A DNA stretch of 64,000 nucleotides from Fluctibacter halophilus (GTDB taxonomy: Bacteria; Pseudomonadota; Gammaproteobacteria; Enterobacterales; Alteromonadaceae): assembly GCF_020687825.1 (NCBI RefSeq), contig NZ_JAJEWP010000001.1, forward strand, positions 234,078-298,077. The letters are read 5' to 3'. This document shows positions 43,874-52,364 of this stretch, one piece after another. Both the position numbers and the translations under genes were made by a program. Position 1 is the stretch's first letter, and each line of letters opens with the position of its first letter. Under the pieces are notes generated by a model that did no database searches, was not told the origin of the DNA, and saw only the letters and a program-made list of their open reading frames with translations.

Positions 43874-45493
43874 ATGACTGACTCAATCATCCAACGTCTG
43901 GCTGACCACGCGCTACGACAAGGCGACAAGGTGGCGCTGTACGGTCGTCAGGCCGACGGACAAACCTACCAGTTAACCTATCAACAGTTGTACCAGGACG
44001 TGTTTCGCTGGGCTGACGTGATCAGACAGGCCTATCCGGACAGCGAAGGCAATCTGGTACCGATTTTTACCCAGAAATCCCCATCCATGGTGGTCGGCAT
44101 CCTTGCCAGTATGGCGGCCGGTCAGTGTGCCGCGCCCCTCAACAATAAGCTGCGACCGGTGCAATTGGCGCAGGTGCTTGACGCGTCATCGGCACGTATC
44201 GGTTTTATCGACAATGCTGCGCTACTGGCATTGCGCACGGCTAAACAGGGTGATATCCCGGCCCATTGTCAGTGGTTGTGGCATGATCACCACGTCGCGC
44301 AGAAAATGCACCACAATCAATTTAACCGGTTGCAGGACTGGTTGCCGATCATGCCGTGGCAACCGGGCGAGGCCAGTGAAATCATGGCGCCTGTGATCGC
44401 GGATGGTCCTGGTGTGTGTTTGTTTACCTCCGGGTCCACCGGCGTACCCAAAGGGGTGTTGATTGGTGTGGATGATTTGCTGGCACGTGCTGAGGCAGAG
44501 ATAGGGCTTTTCTCTCTGTCCGGCGACGATGTTCTGCTCAACATATTGCCCTTTTCGTTCGACGTGGGCCTGAATCAGCTGCTCACCGCAATCGTGGTCG
44601 GCGCGCCGTTGGTGATCCTGGATTCCTGGCTGCCGACAGACATCATCAATGCGGTAGCAACGTTTGGAGTGACGGGCATCTCCGGCGTACCGGCAATCTG
44701 GCAAGACTTTTTACACCAGCAACTTGCCTTCAATGTGCCTTCAACCTTGCGCTATATCACCGTATCCGGTGGGTCACTGGCCCACGAACTGGTCACCCGG
44801 CTTCCCTCATTAGCGCCCAACCTGCAGGTGTTTAAAACCTACGGACAAACCGAGGCTTTTCGTCTCACGGCCCTGCACCCTCAGCACCTGCACAGCAAAC
44901 CAAACAGCGTGGGTACGCCGTTTGGCGGCGCACGGGTTTACATTGTTAATGAGCGGGGTGAGTCTGCTGCGCCAATGGAAGAGGGCGAGGTGATCCATAC
45001 CGGCTTGGGCACCATGCACGGCTACCTTGGGGAAGTGGCGGGGGATGAAAAGTGCCGGGCGAATCCTTTTGCCACTGGCCCTGACGACCCACAACTGGCG
45101 ATTTACACCGGCGACTATGGCTATCTGGATGAAGACGGCTTTCTGTTCTTGCGCGGCCGCAAGGATCACATGGTCAAAATCAGCGGTAATCGTGTCTATC
45201 CCAATGAGGTCGTGCCCCACCTTCTGGCCTTGGACGCAGTTGCAGATGCCGCCGTGGTTGCTGTACCCCACGAAAACGACTATACCCTTGTTGCCGCACT
45301 GGTGGCGACGGCAGAGCCGTTGGACAACCTGATGGTAATCCGGCACATTGGGCAGATGGTGGCGGCCTACATGGTACCGCGGCACGTTCTGTGGTTGCCG
45401 TCTTTACCCCGTACGGCCAGCGGAAAACCCGATTTAAACACAATTCAGCAGATGGCCACGCAACACGTGGTTGATGCACAATCACAACGATAA
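43874..45493 (+). CDS. AMP-dependent (adenylating) acyl/amino-acid ligase
   Basis: A 539-residue ANL-superfamily enzyme. The A3 P-loop is TSGSTGVPKG (185-194), A5 is KTYGQTEAF, A7 is YTGDYGYLDEDGF, A8 is RGRKDHMVKISGNRVYPNEV and the A10 lysine is in RTASGKPDL (Lys518). It should adenylate a carboxylic acid and load it on the carrier protein encoded 28 bp downstream. It resembles exosortase A-associated ligases and functionally DltA. The substrate cannot be read with confidence; no acidic Asp235-like anchor was assigned. It belongs to the MBOAT/SGNH block, whereas the second ligase at 49239 belongs to a separate set. Confidence 0.9.
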   Translation: MTDSIIQRLADHALRQGDKVALYGRQADGQTYQLTYQQLYQDVFRWADVIRQAYPDSEGNLVPIFTQKSPSMVVGILASMAAGQCAAPLNNKLRPVQLAQVLDASSARIGFIDNAALLALRTAKQGDIPAHCQWLWHDHHVAQKMHHNQFNRLQDWLPIMPWQPGEASEIMAPVIADGPGVCLFTSGSTGVPKGVLIGVDDLLARAEAEIGLFSLSGDDVLLNILPFSFDVGLNQLLTAIVVGAPLVILDSWLPTDIINAVATFGVTGISGVPAIWQDFLHQQLAFNVPSTLRYITVSGGSLAHELVTRLPSLAPNLQVFKTYGQTEAFRLTALHPQHLHSKPNSVGTPFGGARVYIVNERGESAAPMEEGEVIHTGLGTMHGYLGEVAGDEKCRANPFATGPDDPQLAIYTGDYGYLDEDGFLFLRGRKDHMVKISGNRVYPNEVVPHLLALDAVADAAVVAVPHENDYTLVAALVATAEPLDNLMVIRHIGQMVAAYMVPRHVLWLPSLPRTASGKPDLNTIQQMATQHVVDAQSQR

Positions 45494-45521
45494 CAACCAT
45501 GACGATCAGAGAGGAAATATC

Positions 45522-45767
45522 ATGGCATTGAATGAAGCAGCGTTAACCGCGTTTTTGCAGGACAATATGGGCGTCGATCCGAATGATTTGGACGCGGACG
45601 CAGCCCTTTTTTCTTCCAACCTGCTGGATTCTTTCAGCATGGTGGAACTGATCATGTTCATTGAGCAATCCGCGGATATTAAGCTTAATCCTTCGGATAT
45701 CCAGCTTGATAACCTTGATAGTATTAACCGCATCCTGTCCTTTGTGGACGCAGCTAAAGACGCCTGA
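45522..45767 (+). CDS. Acyl (peptidyl) carrier protein, set 1
   Basis: An 81-residue carrier protein. ATG at 45522 has GAGAGG about 7 nt upstream; an earlier in-frame ATG would add a His/Asn-rich stretch and overlap the ligase. The phosphopantetheine attachment motif is LLDSFSM with Ser37. Helices II and III follow the normal pattern (MVELIMFIEQ, LDNLDSINRILSFV). It is expected to receive the product of the ligase encoded upstream and hand it to the MBOAT, as DltC does. The stop codon is followed 2 bp later by the decarboxylase fusion gene. Confidence 0.92.
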   Translation: MALNEAALTAFLQDNMGVDPNDLDADAALFSSNLLDSFSMVELIMFIEQSADIKLNPSDIQLDNLDSINRILSFVDAAKDA

Positions 45768-45769
45768 TC

Positions 45770-47962
45770 ATGTTCATCGAAGCGCCGCTAATCCAGCACA
45801 TTGCCCGACAACACGGTACGCCGTTTTTTGTCTACGATCTGGACATGGTTGATCAACGGATCAAGACCCTTAACGAGGGGTTTGAAGGACTGTTCAAGAT
45901 CAGCTATGCCATGAAGTGCAATCCTCACCGCGTATTCCTGGAGCGATTTAAGGCACAATTGCCGTCACTGGACATATCCTCTGGCGGGGAATTGATCCGT
46001 GCGCTTGATGCCGGTTGGGATGCCGCCAAGATCAGTTTTACCGGGCCTGGTAAGCAGCGCTGGGAGCTCGAACATGCGGTTAACAGTGGGGTGGGTAAGA
46101 TCATCGTCGAGTCTCCCCGCGAAATCGACATGCTCAATGACATTTGTGCGGATGCACAACGTCAGCAGTCGATCCTGATCCGGGTATCGCCACAACACCT
46201 GCCAAAAGGGTTTGGGGTGAATATGTCCGGTAAGCCCAATCAATTTGGCGTTGACGAAGAACATGTTGAAGCGGCGATTGACCAGATCAAGGCCTCGGAG
46301 CACCTGGCGTTGGTCGGCTTTCATATCTACTCCGGCACCCAGTGTTTGACGCCGTCAGCGATTTGCGAAAACTTCGCCAATTTCATTCGCTTGTTTGAAC
46401 AGTTCAGTGAGTACGCTGACATTGAGCCGCAAGCGCTGATTTTCGGTTCGGCGTTTGGGATCCCTTACCATGAGGGCATGCAAACCCTCGACATTGATGA
46501 GGTTATCGCCGGTGCGTTACCGCAACTGAAAGGGTTAAAGGCACAGTCCCGCTTCAAAGACACCGGATTATACCTTGAATTGGGCCGTTGGCTGGTGGGC
46601 GAAGCAGGCAACTATGTAACGTCCGTGGTATCGACCAAGGAATCCCGTGGAACCACCATCGGCGTCTGTGACGGCGGAATGCATCACCATCTCGGTGCCT
46701 GTGGTCACCTTGGCAGCGTGATACATCGCAACTATCAGATGCAGCGTATTGCCAACACACAGCAGTCCACTGCGGTGGAGAACGGCAAAGTTAACCTCGT
46801 AGGGTCACTGTGTACCAGTATCGATACGCTGGGCCACGGTGTGGCTTTTGACGGACTCTCGGTTGGCGACCTGGTCTCAATTGGTTGCTCCGGTGGTTAT
46901 GGCGCAACCTCCAGCCCGGTCAATTTTATCAGTCATCCTTATCCGCAGGAGTTCGCTATCCAGCGTGACCAACAAGGCGCAACCATCACGCCTCTGGCGG
47001 ATGACTATCGTGCTGACTTCTCTTCTGTACAAGCACTCAGAAAGCCCCAACAGGAGGCTCGGGAAGGGATCGTGGTGCTCGGAACACCACGCTCCGGAAC
47101 CACCTTGTTACGTCGATTACTCAATGCCCACCCGCGCATTGCGTGCCCAGGGGAAACCAACCTGTTGTCGGCCTGCGCGCGTTTTTTGCATCGTGAAACC
47201 ATTGCTGAAGGGGTTGAGGTGGGTGTTGAAGCTGGCCTGAAGCACGCCGGTTTTGCGCAGGCAGAGATCTTGAACCGTTTGCGAGACATGGCGTTCGGGT
47301 TTCACCGTGATTATGCCCGTCGCCAGGGCAAAGCCCGGTGGGCGGAGAAAACCGCCTTTGACAGCTTCCACATTGACGATATCGAACGGGTGTGTGGCGA
47401 GCAGGTGCACTACCTGTGCATGATCCGGCATGGTCTCGACTTCGTGGTCAGTATGCAGGAGCTGTGTGACAAGAATCAGGCGTACTTGCAGGAAGTCCAC
47501 GACTACATCCGACGGTACCCCAAGCCGCTGGAAGCGTTTGCCCATCTGTGGGTTGCGCTGACGGAACAGTTGCTGGCCTTTGCTCAGCGTCACCCGCACG
47601 ATGCGGCATTGATCAAGTACGAAGACCTGGTCGCTGCGCCTCATGACGTGCTCTCAGGTGCATTGTCTGTGTGTGCAGAGACGTGCCCCGACGATCTGAT
47701 TGACACTGCCTTGCAGGACAAGGACTCATTGGGACTGGGGGACTGGAAAACCTACGGCAAAACAGCCATCGAAGCGGGCAGTGTGTCCCGTGGTGACGGG
47801 CTCAGCGCGCGCACCAAGGGAGACCTGGCGACCATCATGAATCCAACGCTGGAAAAATGTGGTTATGCGCCTATCCCGTTGCATCAACAACACAGTGACG
47901 ATGATGCCGCCCGGCGTTATGAGCTGGGTTTGTTGCTGGCGGGTCTGAAAAACAAAGACTGA
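45770..47962 (+). CDS. PLP-dependent decarboxylase fused to a sulfotransferase
   Basis: A 730-residue two-domain protein. Residues 1 to about 410 form a fold-type III decarboxylase (ornithine/DAP decarboxylase group, exosortase A-associated type): PLP lysine Lys49 in ISYAMKCNPH, GFHIYSGTQ, LELGRWLVGEAG and CSGGYGATSSPVNF. Residues from about 430 form a sulfotransferase: VVLGTPRSGTTLLRRLLNAHP, then CMIRHGLDFVVSMQE and LIKYEDLV. I know of no such fusion. It may couple amino-acid processing on the carrier protein to sulfation, or simply join two EPS-tailoring steps. It lies 2 bp after the carrier gene, last in the plus-strand run, and ends at a strong hairpin. Confidence 0.9.
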   Translation: MFIEAPLIQHIARQHGTPFFVYDLDMVDQRIKTLNEGFEGLFKISYAMKCNPHRVFLERFKAQLPSLDISSGGELIRALDAGWDAAKISFTGPGKQRWELEHAVNSGVGKIIVESPREIDMLNDICADAQRQQSILIRVSPQHLPKGFGVNMSGKPNQFGVDEEHVEAAIDQIKASEHLALVGFHIYSGTQCLTPSAICENFANFIRLFEQFSEYADIEPQALIFGSAFGIPYHEGMQTLDIDEVIAGALPQLKGLKAQSRFKDTGLYLELGRWLVGEAGNYVTSVVSTKESRGTTIGVCDGGMHHHLGACGHLGSVIHRNYQMQRIANTQQSTAVENGKVNLVGSLCTSIDTLGHGVAFDGLSVGDLVSIGCSGGYGATSSPVNFISHPYPQEFAIQRDQQGATITPLADDYRADFSSVQALRKPQQEAREGIVVLGTPRSGTTLLRRLLNAHPRIACPGETNLLSACARFLHRETIAEGVEVGVEAGLKHAGFAQAEILNRLRDMAFGFHRDYARRQGKARWAEKTAFDSFHIDDIERVCGEQVHYLCMIRHGLDFVVSMQELCDKNQAYLQEVHDYIRRYPKPLEAFAHLWVALTEQLLAFAQRHPHDAALIKYEDLVAAPHDVLSGALSVCAETCPDDLIDTALQDKDSLGLGDWKTYGKTAIEAGSVSRGDGLSARTKGDLATIMNPTLEKCGYAPIPLHQQHSDDDAARRYELGLLLAGLKNKD

Positions 47963-47970
47963 GGGTCTGC

Positions 47971-47994
47971 GACCACACGGGAGCCCGTGTGGTC
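47971..47994. terminator. Hairpin between convergent decarboxylase genes
   Basis: GACCACACGG, loop GAGC, CCGTGTGGTC: a perfect 10-bp stem in the 48-bp gap between the genes ending at 47962 (+) and 48011 (-). Only a short T-containing tract follows (TGCTTGCTGTTTTGG), but stem strength and convergent placement fit a bidirectional terminator. Confidence 0.75.
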
Positions 47995-48010
47995 GTGCTT
48001 GCTGTTTTGG

Positions 48011-49246
48011 CTACAGGCAGATTTCGTGCACGTGTGGATGGCCGAGAAAATCCTGTGGACTTGCGGTCGGACCATAGGCTCCGGACTGAAACACCACAAG
48101 CCAGTCGCCCAGTTGAGGATCGTTCAACGCCATCTTGTCCGCCAGTGTGTCGAGCGGCGTACACAGAGGACCTACCGCGGTAACCAGCGTTTTTTCAAAC
48201 CCGTCACCCAGTTTGTTTCCGATCGCCACAGGATAGTTTTTACGGATCACCTGGCCAAAATTGCCGGAGTTGGACAAATGATGGTGCAGGCCACCATTGG
48301 TCATCACAAACGTATGGCCGCGGGATGTCTTGATGTCGGTAATACGGCTGGCGTACACACCGGCCTCTGCAACCAGATAGCGTCCCAGTTCGATGATCAA
48401 CTCCAGTGCCGCCAGGTGCGGGTACTGCTGCAATAACGCCGTCAGGTTTTCGCCAATCGGGGCCAGTTCAAGCCGTTGTTCGCCGGGGAAGTAGGGAATA
48501 CCAAAACCGCCGCCGATATTGATGGTGCGGGTTGGAACCGGCGTCGCTTTTACAAGCTTATCTGCCAGTGCGAAGGTGTTGGTATGGGCCTCGGTGATGG
48601 CATCGACTTTGAGGTTCTGTGAGCCCCAGAAAATATGGAAGCCACGGAATTCAAAGGTGTTGTAATCGAGTGTGGGCAACCAGTCGAACAGGAACTCTTC
48701 ATCCAGCCCGAATTGCTTGGGACCACCGCCCATCTTCATGCCGGAGGCTTTTAATTCAAACGCCGGATTGACGCGAAAAGCCACTTTGGGTTTCTTACCC
48801 AACTGCTCACCAAGGCTGACCGCTCTGGACAACTCCAGCGCAGACTCGACATGCAGGGTGACGCCCGCAACAATGGCGGCTTCAATTTCGGCTTCCTGCT
48901 TGCTGGGGCCAGCAAAGCTGATGTCATCCGCAGGCATGCCCGTTTGCAGGGCCAGCAACATTTCTTTCTGCGAAGCCACATCAAAGCCTTCCACCCAGTC
49001 GCGCATGGTGTTGACCAAGGGCGCATAAGGGTTGGCTTTGATCGCATAATGCAATTTGATCGGGGCCGGAATGTGCTGGTGAAACTTGTCAATTTGCGCT
49101 TTTACCACGGAAGTGTCGTAGGCGTAGAACACCGCTTTGTCGAGCAGACGGGCAATATCATCCAGCGTATGACCGCCAATCAACAGCTGATTTGCTTGCT
49201 GCGCAAACTGATCCATTGGCGCGTGTACGGGGGTAGGTTTAGCCAT
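48011..49246 (-). CDS. Exosortase A system-associated PLP-dependent decarboxylase, set 2
   Basis: A 411-residue fold-type III PLP enzyme: PLP lysine Lys70 in LHYAIKANPY, SFAGPSKQEAEIE, NIGGGFGIPYFPGE, LELIIELGRYLVAEAG and the C-terminal FQSGAYGPTASPQDFLGHP. This is the standalone family that normally accompanies exosortase A ligase and carrier genes. It is homologous to the N-terminal half of the fusion protein at 45770. In butirosin synthesis a similar enzyme (BtrK) decarboxylates a glutamyl group bound to a carrier protein; a similar job here is inference. The start overlaps the ligase stop by 8 bp. Confidence 0.93.
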   Translation of the reverse strand: MAKPTPVHAPMDQFAQQANQLLIGGHTLDDIARLLDKAVFYAYDTSVVKAQIDKFHQHIPAPIKLHYAIKANPYAPLVNTMRDWVEGFDVASQKEMLLALQTGMPADDISFAGPSKQEAEIEAAIVAGVTLHVESALELSRAVSLGEQLGKKPKVAFRVNPAFELKASGMKMGGGPKQFGLDEEFLFDWLPTLDYNTFEFRGFHIFWGSQNLKVDAITEAHTNTFALADKLVKATPVPTRTINIGGGFGIPYFPGEQRLELAPIGENLTALLQQYPHLAALELIIELGRYLVAEAGVYASRITDIKTSRGHTFVMTNGGLHHHLSNSGNFGQVIRKNYPVAIGNKLGDGFEKTLVTAVGPLCTPLDTLADKMALNDPQLGDWLVVFQSGAYGPTASPQDFLGHPHVHEICL

Positions 49247-50816
49247 TGCTGTATTTTTCCTTCATCGCTTTGCTCAGGGTGCTACGGTCAACTTTGCCGT
49301 TCGGGTTGCGCGGTAGTGCTTCATGGACTTCCAAATGCTTGGGGTGCATGAAATTGGGCAGGTGCTTTTTGCACAATGCCAGCAATGCGTTTTCGTCCAG
49401 CGCCTCACCTTCTTTTAATACCATCAGCACCACAATGGCCTGTCCAAGCTCAAGATCATTGACGCCACAGGCGACCACTTCAGCCAGCGCTTCGATACCC
49501 TGGTACAAGGCTTCTTCCACTTCCATCGGACTGACCCGATAGCCGGAGGTCTTGATCATCTCATCTCGCCGACCAACAAAGTACAGGTAGCCCTCGGCAT
49601 CCCGTTTGACAGTGTCTCCCGACCAAACTGCCATCTCCTGCAATATCAGTCCGTTTTGTTTGCTGGGCACCGGCTTGAACCGTTCGGCGGTTTTTTCACT
49701 GTCATTCCAATAGCCAAGACTAACGTGCGGACCGCGATGCACCAGTTCACCCGGCTCATCCACATCACACTCGCTGCCGTCTTCGCGCACCACCATGATT
49801 TCAGCGTTAGGGATAGCCTTGCCCATAGAGCCTGGGCGCTGATCCACTTGTGATGGATGAAGGTAGGTGCTGCGAAACGCTTCTGTCAGGCCGTACATCA
49901 GATAGGGATGGGCGTTAGGGAAGGTTTCGCGCAGTTTATCCAGCGTCACCTTGGGCATTGCGCCACCGGAATTGGTGAAATAGCGCAACTGATGGGTGGC
50001 TTCCTGTGGCCAGTTCACTTTCATCAACTGTTGCCACAGTGGCGGTACCGCAGCCAGTCCGGTGACCTGGTGCTTGGCCATGGTCTTGACCACATCACCC
50101 GGCAGAAGGTAGTCGAGTAAAACACAGGTGGCCCCGACCAGAAAGGCAGTAGTGACCTGGCTCAGACCATAGTCGAAACTCAGTGGTAACAGCGCCAGTA
50201 TCACATCATCTGCGTTGTTTTCCAGGTATTGGCTGACGCTCATGGCACCACAGACTAAGTTACGGTGTGATAGCACGACGCCTTTGGGTTTACCTGTGCT
50301 GCCAGACGTGTACAGAATGGCCGCCATATCGTTATCAACACGATGTTGATGGGTAATCTGTCCCTGAGGCATTTCGCTCCACAGGGTTACGGGGAGCGTG
50401 GTCATCTCGGTGGCGGGAAGCTTATCAACCAGTACGATGTGTTGCAGTGCCGGACAATCAGGCAATATGTCTTGTAAGCCTTTGAGCCGATCACTGCTGG
50501 TGATCAGTATCTGCACATCACAATCATTCAGGATATGTTGTACCTGAGGGGCTTTGAGGACCGGATTGACCGGTACGAATACACCGTGCGCCCGGCTGCT
50601 GGCAAACAGCGAAACAATGGTTTCGATGCGTTTGGGGAGAAACACTGCAACCCTGCTGTGACGGGAAAGTCCGATGCCGGCAAGGCCCCCTGCGGCTTGT
50701 TCAACTTGCGCTTCCAGTTGCGCGTAAGTCAGCTCTTCACGCTTAAAGATGAGTGCGTGAGCCTCGGGTGTCCGTTGGGCGGTGTGTGAAACCAGTTGAT
50801 CAAAGAAGGTCACCAT
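49239..50816 (-). CDS. Exosortase A system-associated acyl-CoA/amino-acid ligase (AMP-forming), set 2
   Basis: A 525-residue ANL enzyme: P-loop YTSGSTGKPKGVVLSH, MYGLTEAFRSTYLHP, WSGDTVKRDAEGYLYFVGRRDEMIKTSGYRVSP and A10 lysine in LPRNPNGKVDRS. This matches the ligase family that routinely pairs with the exosortase-associated decarboxylase. It should load its acid on the carrier protein encoded divergently at 50948. It is only moderately similar to the ligase at 43874 in motif wording, so the two probably have different substrates. The gene is the first of a two-gene minus-strand operon. Confidence 0.92.
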   Translation of the reverse strand: MVTFFDQLVSHTAQRTPEAHALIFKREELTYAQLEAQVEQAAGGLAGIGLSRHSRVAVFLPKRIETIVSLFASSRAHGVFVPVNPVLKAPQVQHILNDCDVQILITSSDRLKGLQDILPDCPALQHIVLVDKLPATEMTTLPVTLWSEMPQGQITHQHRVDNDMAAILYTSGSTGKPKGVVLSHRNLVCGAMSVSQYLENNADDVILALLPLSFDYGLSQVTTAFLVGATCVLLDYLLPGDVVKTMAKHQVTGLAAVPPLWQQLMKVNWPQEATHQLRYFTNSGGAMPKVTLDKLRETFPNAHPYLMYGLTEAFRSTYLHPSQVDQRPGSMGKAIPNAEIMVVREDGSECDVDEPGELVHRGPHVSLGYWNDSEKTAERFKPVPSKQNGLILQEMAVWSGDTVKRDAEGYLYFVGRRDEMIKTSGYRVSPMEVEEALYQGIEALAEVVACGVNDLELGQAIVVLMVLKEGEALDENALLALCKKHLPNFMHPKHLEVHEALPRNPNGKVDRSTLSKAMKEKYSNG

Positions 50817-50947
50817 AACTGCATTAACTCTCTATTTGTTGTCCAGCAACTATTTCTTATTCGAATAAATAATGGAACAATAGCATGATGACAATGGAGC
50901 CCTGCTCTGTCCACACGAAAAGACGTAATAATACAGGTACTATCACA

Positions 50948-51190
50948 ATGAATACACCCGCTCTGGTGAAAGATATTTTGATCGATGTTCTGCAACTCTC
51001 CAGTGACGAGACGTTTGATGAGGATACCCCTTTGCTGGGTGCTATCCCTGAATTTGATTCCATGGCGGTTGTCAGTGTTATCACTGCCATTGAAGATACC
51101 TTTGGTATCGAAGTGGATGATGATGAAATCAGTGCTGATGTGTTTGAGACATTCGGGTCGCTGTGCACCTTTGTCGAGTCCAAGGTATAA
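50948..51190 (+). CDS. Acyl carrier protein, set 2 (exosortase A-associated)
   Basis: An 80-residue carrier protein with the attachment motif PEFDSMAVVSV (Ser38), which is the wording usual for exosortase A-locus carrier proteins. Start at the ATG at 50948; an AGG lies about 10 nt upstream, and an earlier in-frame start would add an unrelated polar segment. It is divergent from its presumed ligase and decarboxylase partners (131-bp gap) and upstream of wecB on the same strand, 40 bp apart. Acidic helix IVEVDDDEISADVFETF-like region follows the normal fold. Confidence 0.9.
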   Translation: MNTPALVKDILIDVLQLSSDETFDEDTPLLGAIPEFDSMAVVSVITAIEDTFGIEVDDDEISADVFETFGSLCTFVESKV

Positions 51191-51230
51191 GAAGCCACGT
51201 CCCTTCCACTTTTAGCGAAAAGGATCATTC

Positions 51231-52355
51231 ATGGCCTACAAGAAAGTATTGTTGGTGTTTGGCACGCGTCCTGAAGCCATCAAAATGGCTCCGCTGGTGC
51301 TTGAATTGCGCCGCCATCAGGCGCTCGACGTACAGGTTTGCGTGACCGCGCAACACCGTGAAATGCTCGACCAGGTGTTGGCGCTGTTTGCACTGACGCC
51401 GGATTACGATCTTGATTTGATGCAACCAGGACAGGATTTGTACGATATCACCAGTAAAGCCCTGCTGGGATTGCGCGATGTGTTCAAACAGGCCGAACCG
51501 GACCTGGTGCTGGTACACGGTGATACGACCACCACCTTTGCGGCGTCGCTGGCGGCATTTTATCAACGCATTCCGGTGGGCCACGTTGAAGCGGGTCTGC
51601 GCACAGGGGATATCTACAGCCCGTGGCCGGAAGAAATCAATCGTACTTTGACCGGCGCCATGACGGCGTTGCATTTTGCCCCGACCGAACGGGCACAACA
51701 GAATCTTTTAGCAGAGAACAAAGCAGCGGATGCCATTCATGTGACCGGCAATACGGTGATTGACGCCTTGATCCAGGTGGAAGAGAAAATCCGCACTGAC
51801 GATTCCCTCAATGATACGATGGCCAAGCGCTTTGACTTTCTGGATCCGGCTAAAAAGCTGATCCTGGTGACAGGCCACCGTCGCGAGAGTTTTGGTGGCG
51901 GCTTTGAGAACATCTGTCGGGCCCTGAAAACCTTGTCAGAGCAGCCCGATGTGCAAATACTCTATCCGGTGCATCTCAACCCGAATGTGCAGGAGCCGGT
52001 CAATCGGTTGCTCAAAGGCATCGACAATGTGTTTCTGATTGAACCGCAGGATTACCTGCCGTTCGTTTATCTGATGAGTAAGGCCACCATCATCCTGACC
52101 GACTCGGGTGGGGTGCAGGAAGAAGCCCCTTCACTGGGTAAACCGGTGTTGGTGATGCGTGATACTACCGAGCGCCCGGAAGCGGTTGAGGCCGGCACGG
52201 TGAAGCTGGTGGGAACGGATTATCAGGCCATCGTGGAGCAGGCAACGACATTGTTGACTGATTCGGCGGCCTATCAACAAATGGCCTTTGCCCATAACCC
52301 GTATGGCGATGGCAAAGCGTGCGAGCGGATCGCACAGATCATATTAGCGAATTAG
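51231..52355 (+). CDS. wecB: UDP-N-acetylglucosamine 2-epimerase (non-hydrolysing)
   Basis: A 374-residue GT-B-fold epimerase that interconverts UDP-GlcNAc and UDP-ManNAc in the cytoplasm. Signature segments: [76 protein letters not shown] and [19 protein letters not shown]. All expected catalytic acids and histidines are present. AAAGGA lies upstream of the ATG. It forms a pair with the dehydrogenase gene 9 bp downstream, so the EPS repeat probably contains ManNAcA or a derivative. Confidence 0.96.
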   Translation: MAYKKVLLVFGTRPEAIKMAPLVLELRRHQALDVQVCVTAQHREMLDQVLALFALTPDYDLDLMQPGQDLYDITSKALLGLRDVFKQAEPDLVLVHGDTTTTFAASLAAFYQRIPVGHVEAGLRTGDIYSPWPEEINRTLTGAMTALHFAPTERAQQNLLAENKAADAIHVTGNTVIDALIQVEEKIRTDDSLNDTMAKRFDFLDPAKKLILVTGHRRESFGGGFENICRALKTLSEQPDVQILYPVHLNPNVQEPVNRLLKGIDNVFLIEPQDYLPFVYLMSKATIILTDSGGVQEEAPSLGKPVLVMRDTTERPEAVEAGTVKLVGTDYQAIVEQATTLLTDSAAYQQMAFAHNPYGDGKACERIAQIILAN

Positions 52356-52364
52356 GATTGTTGT

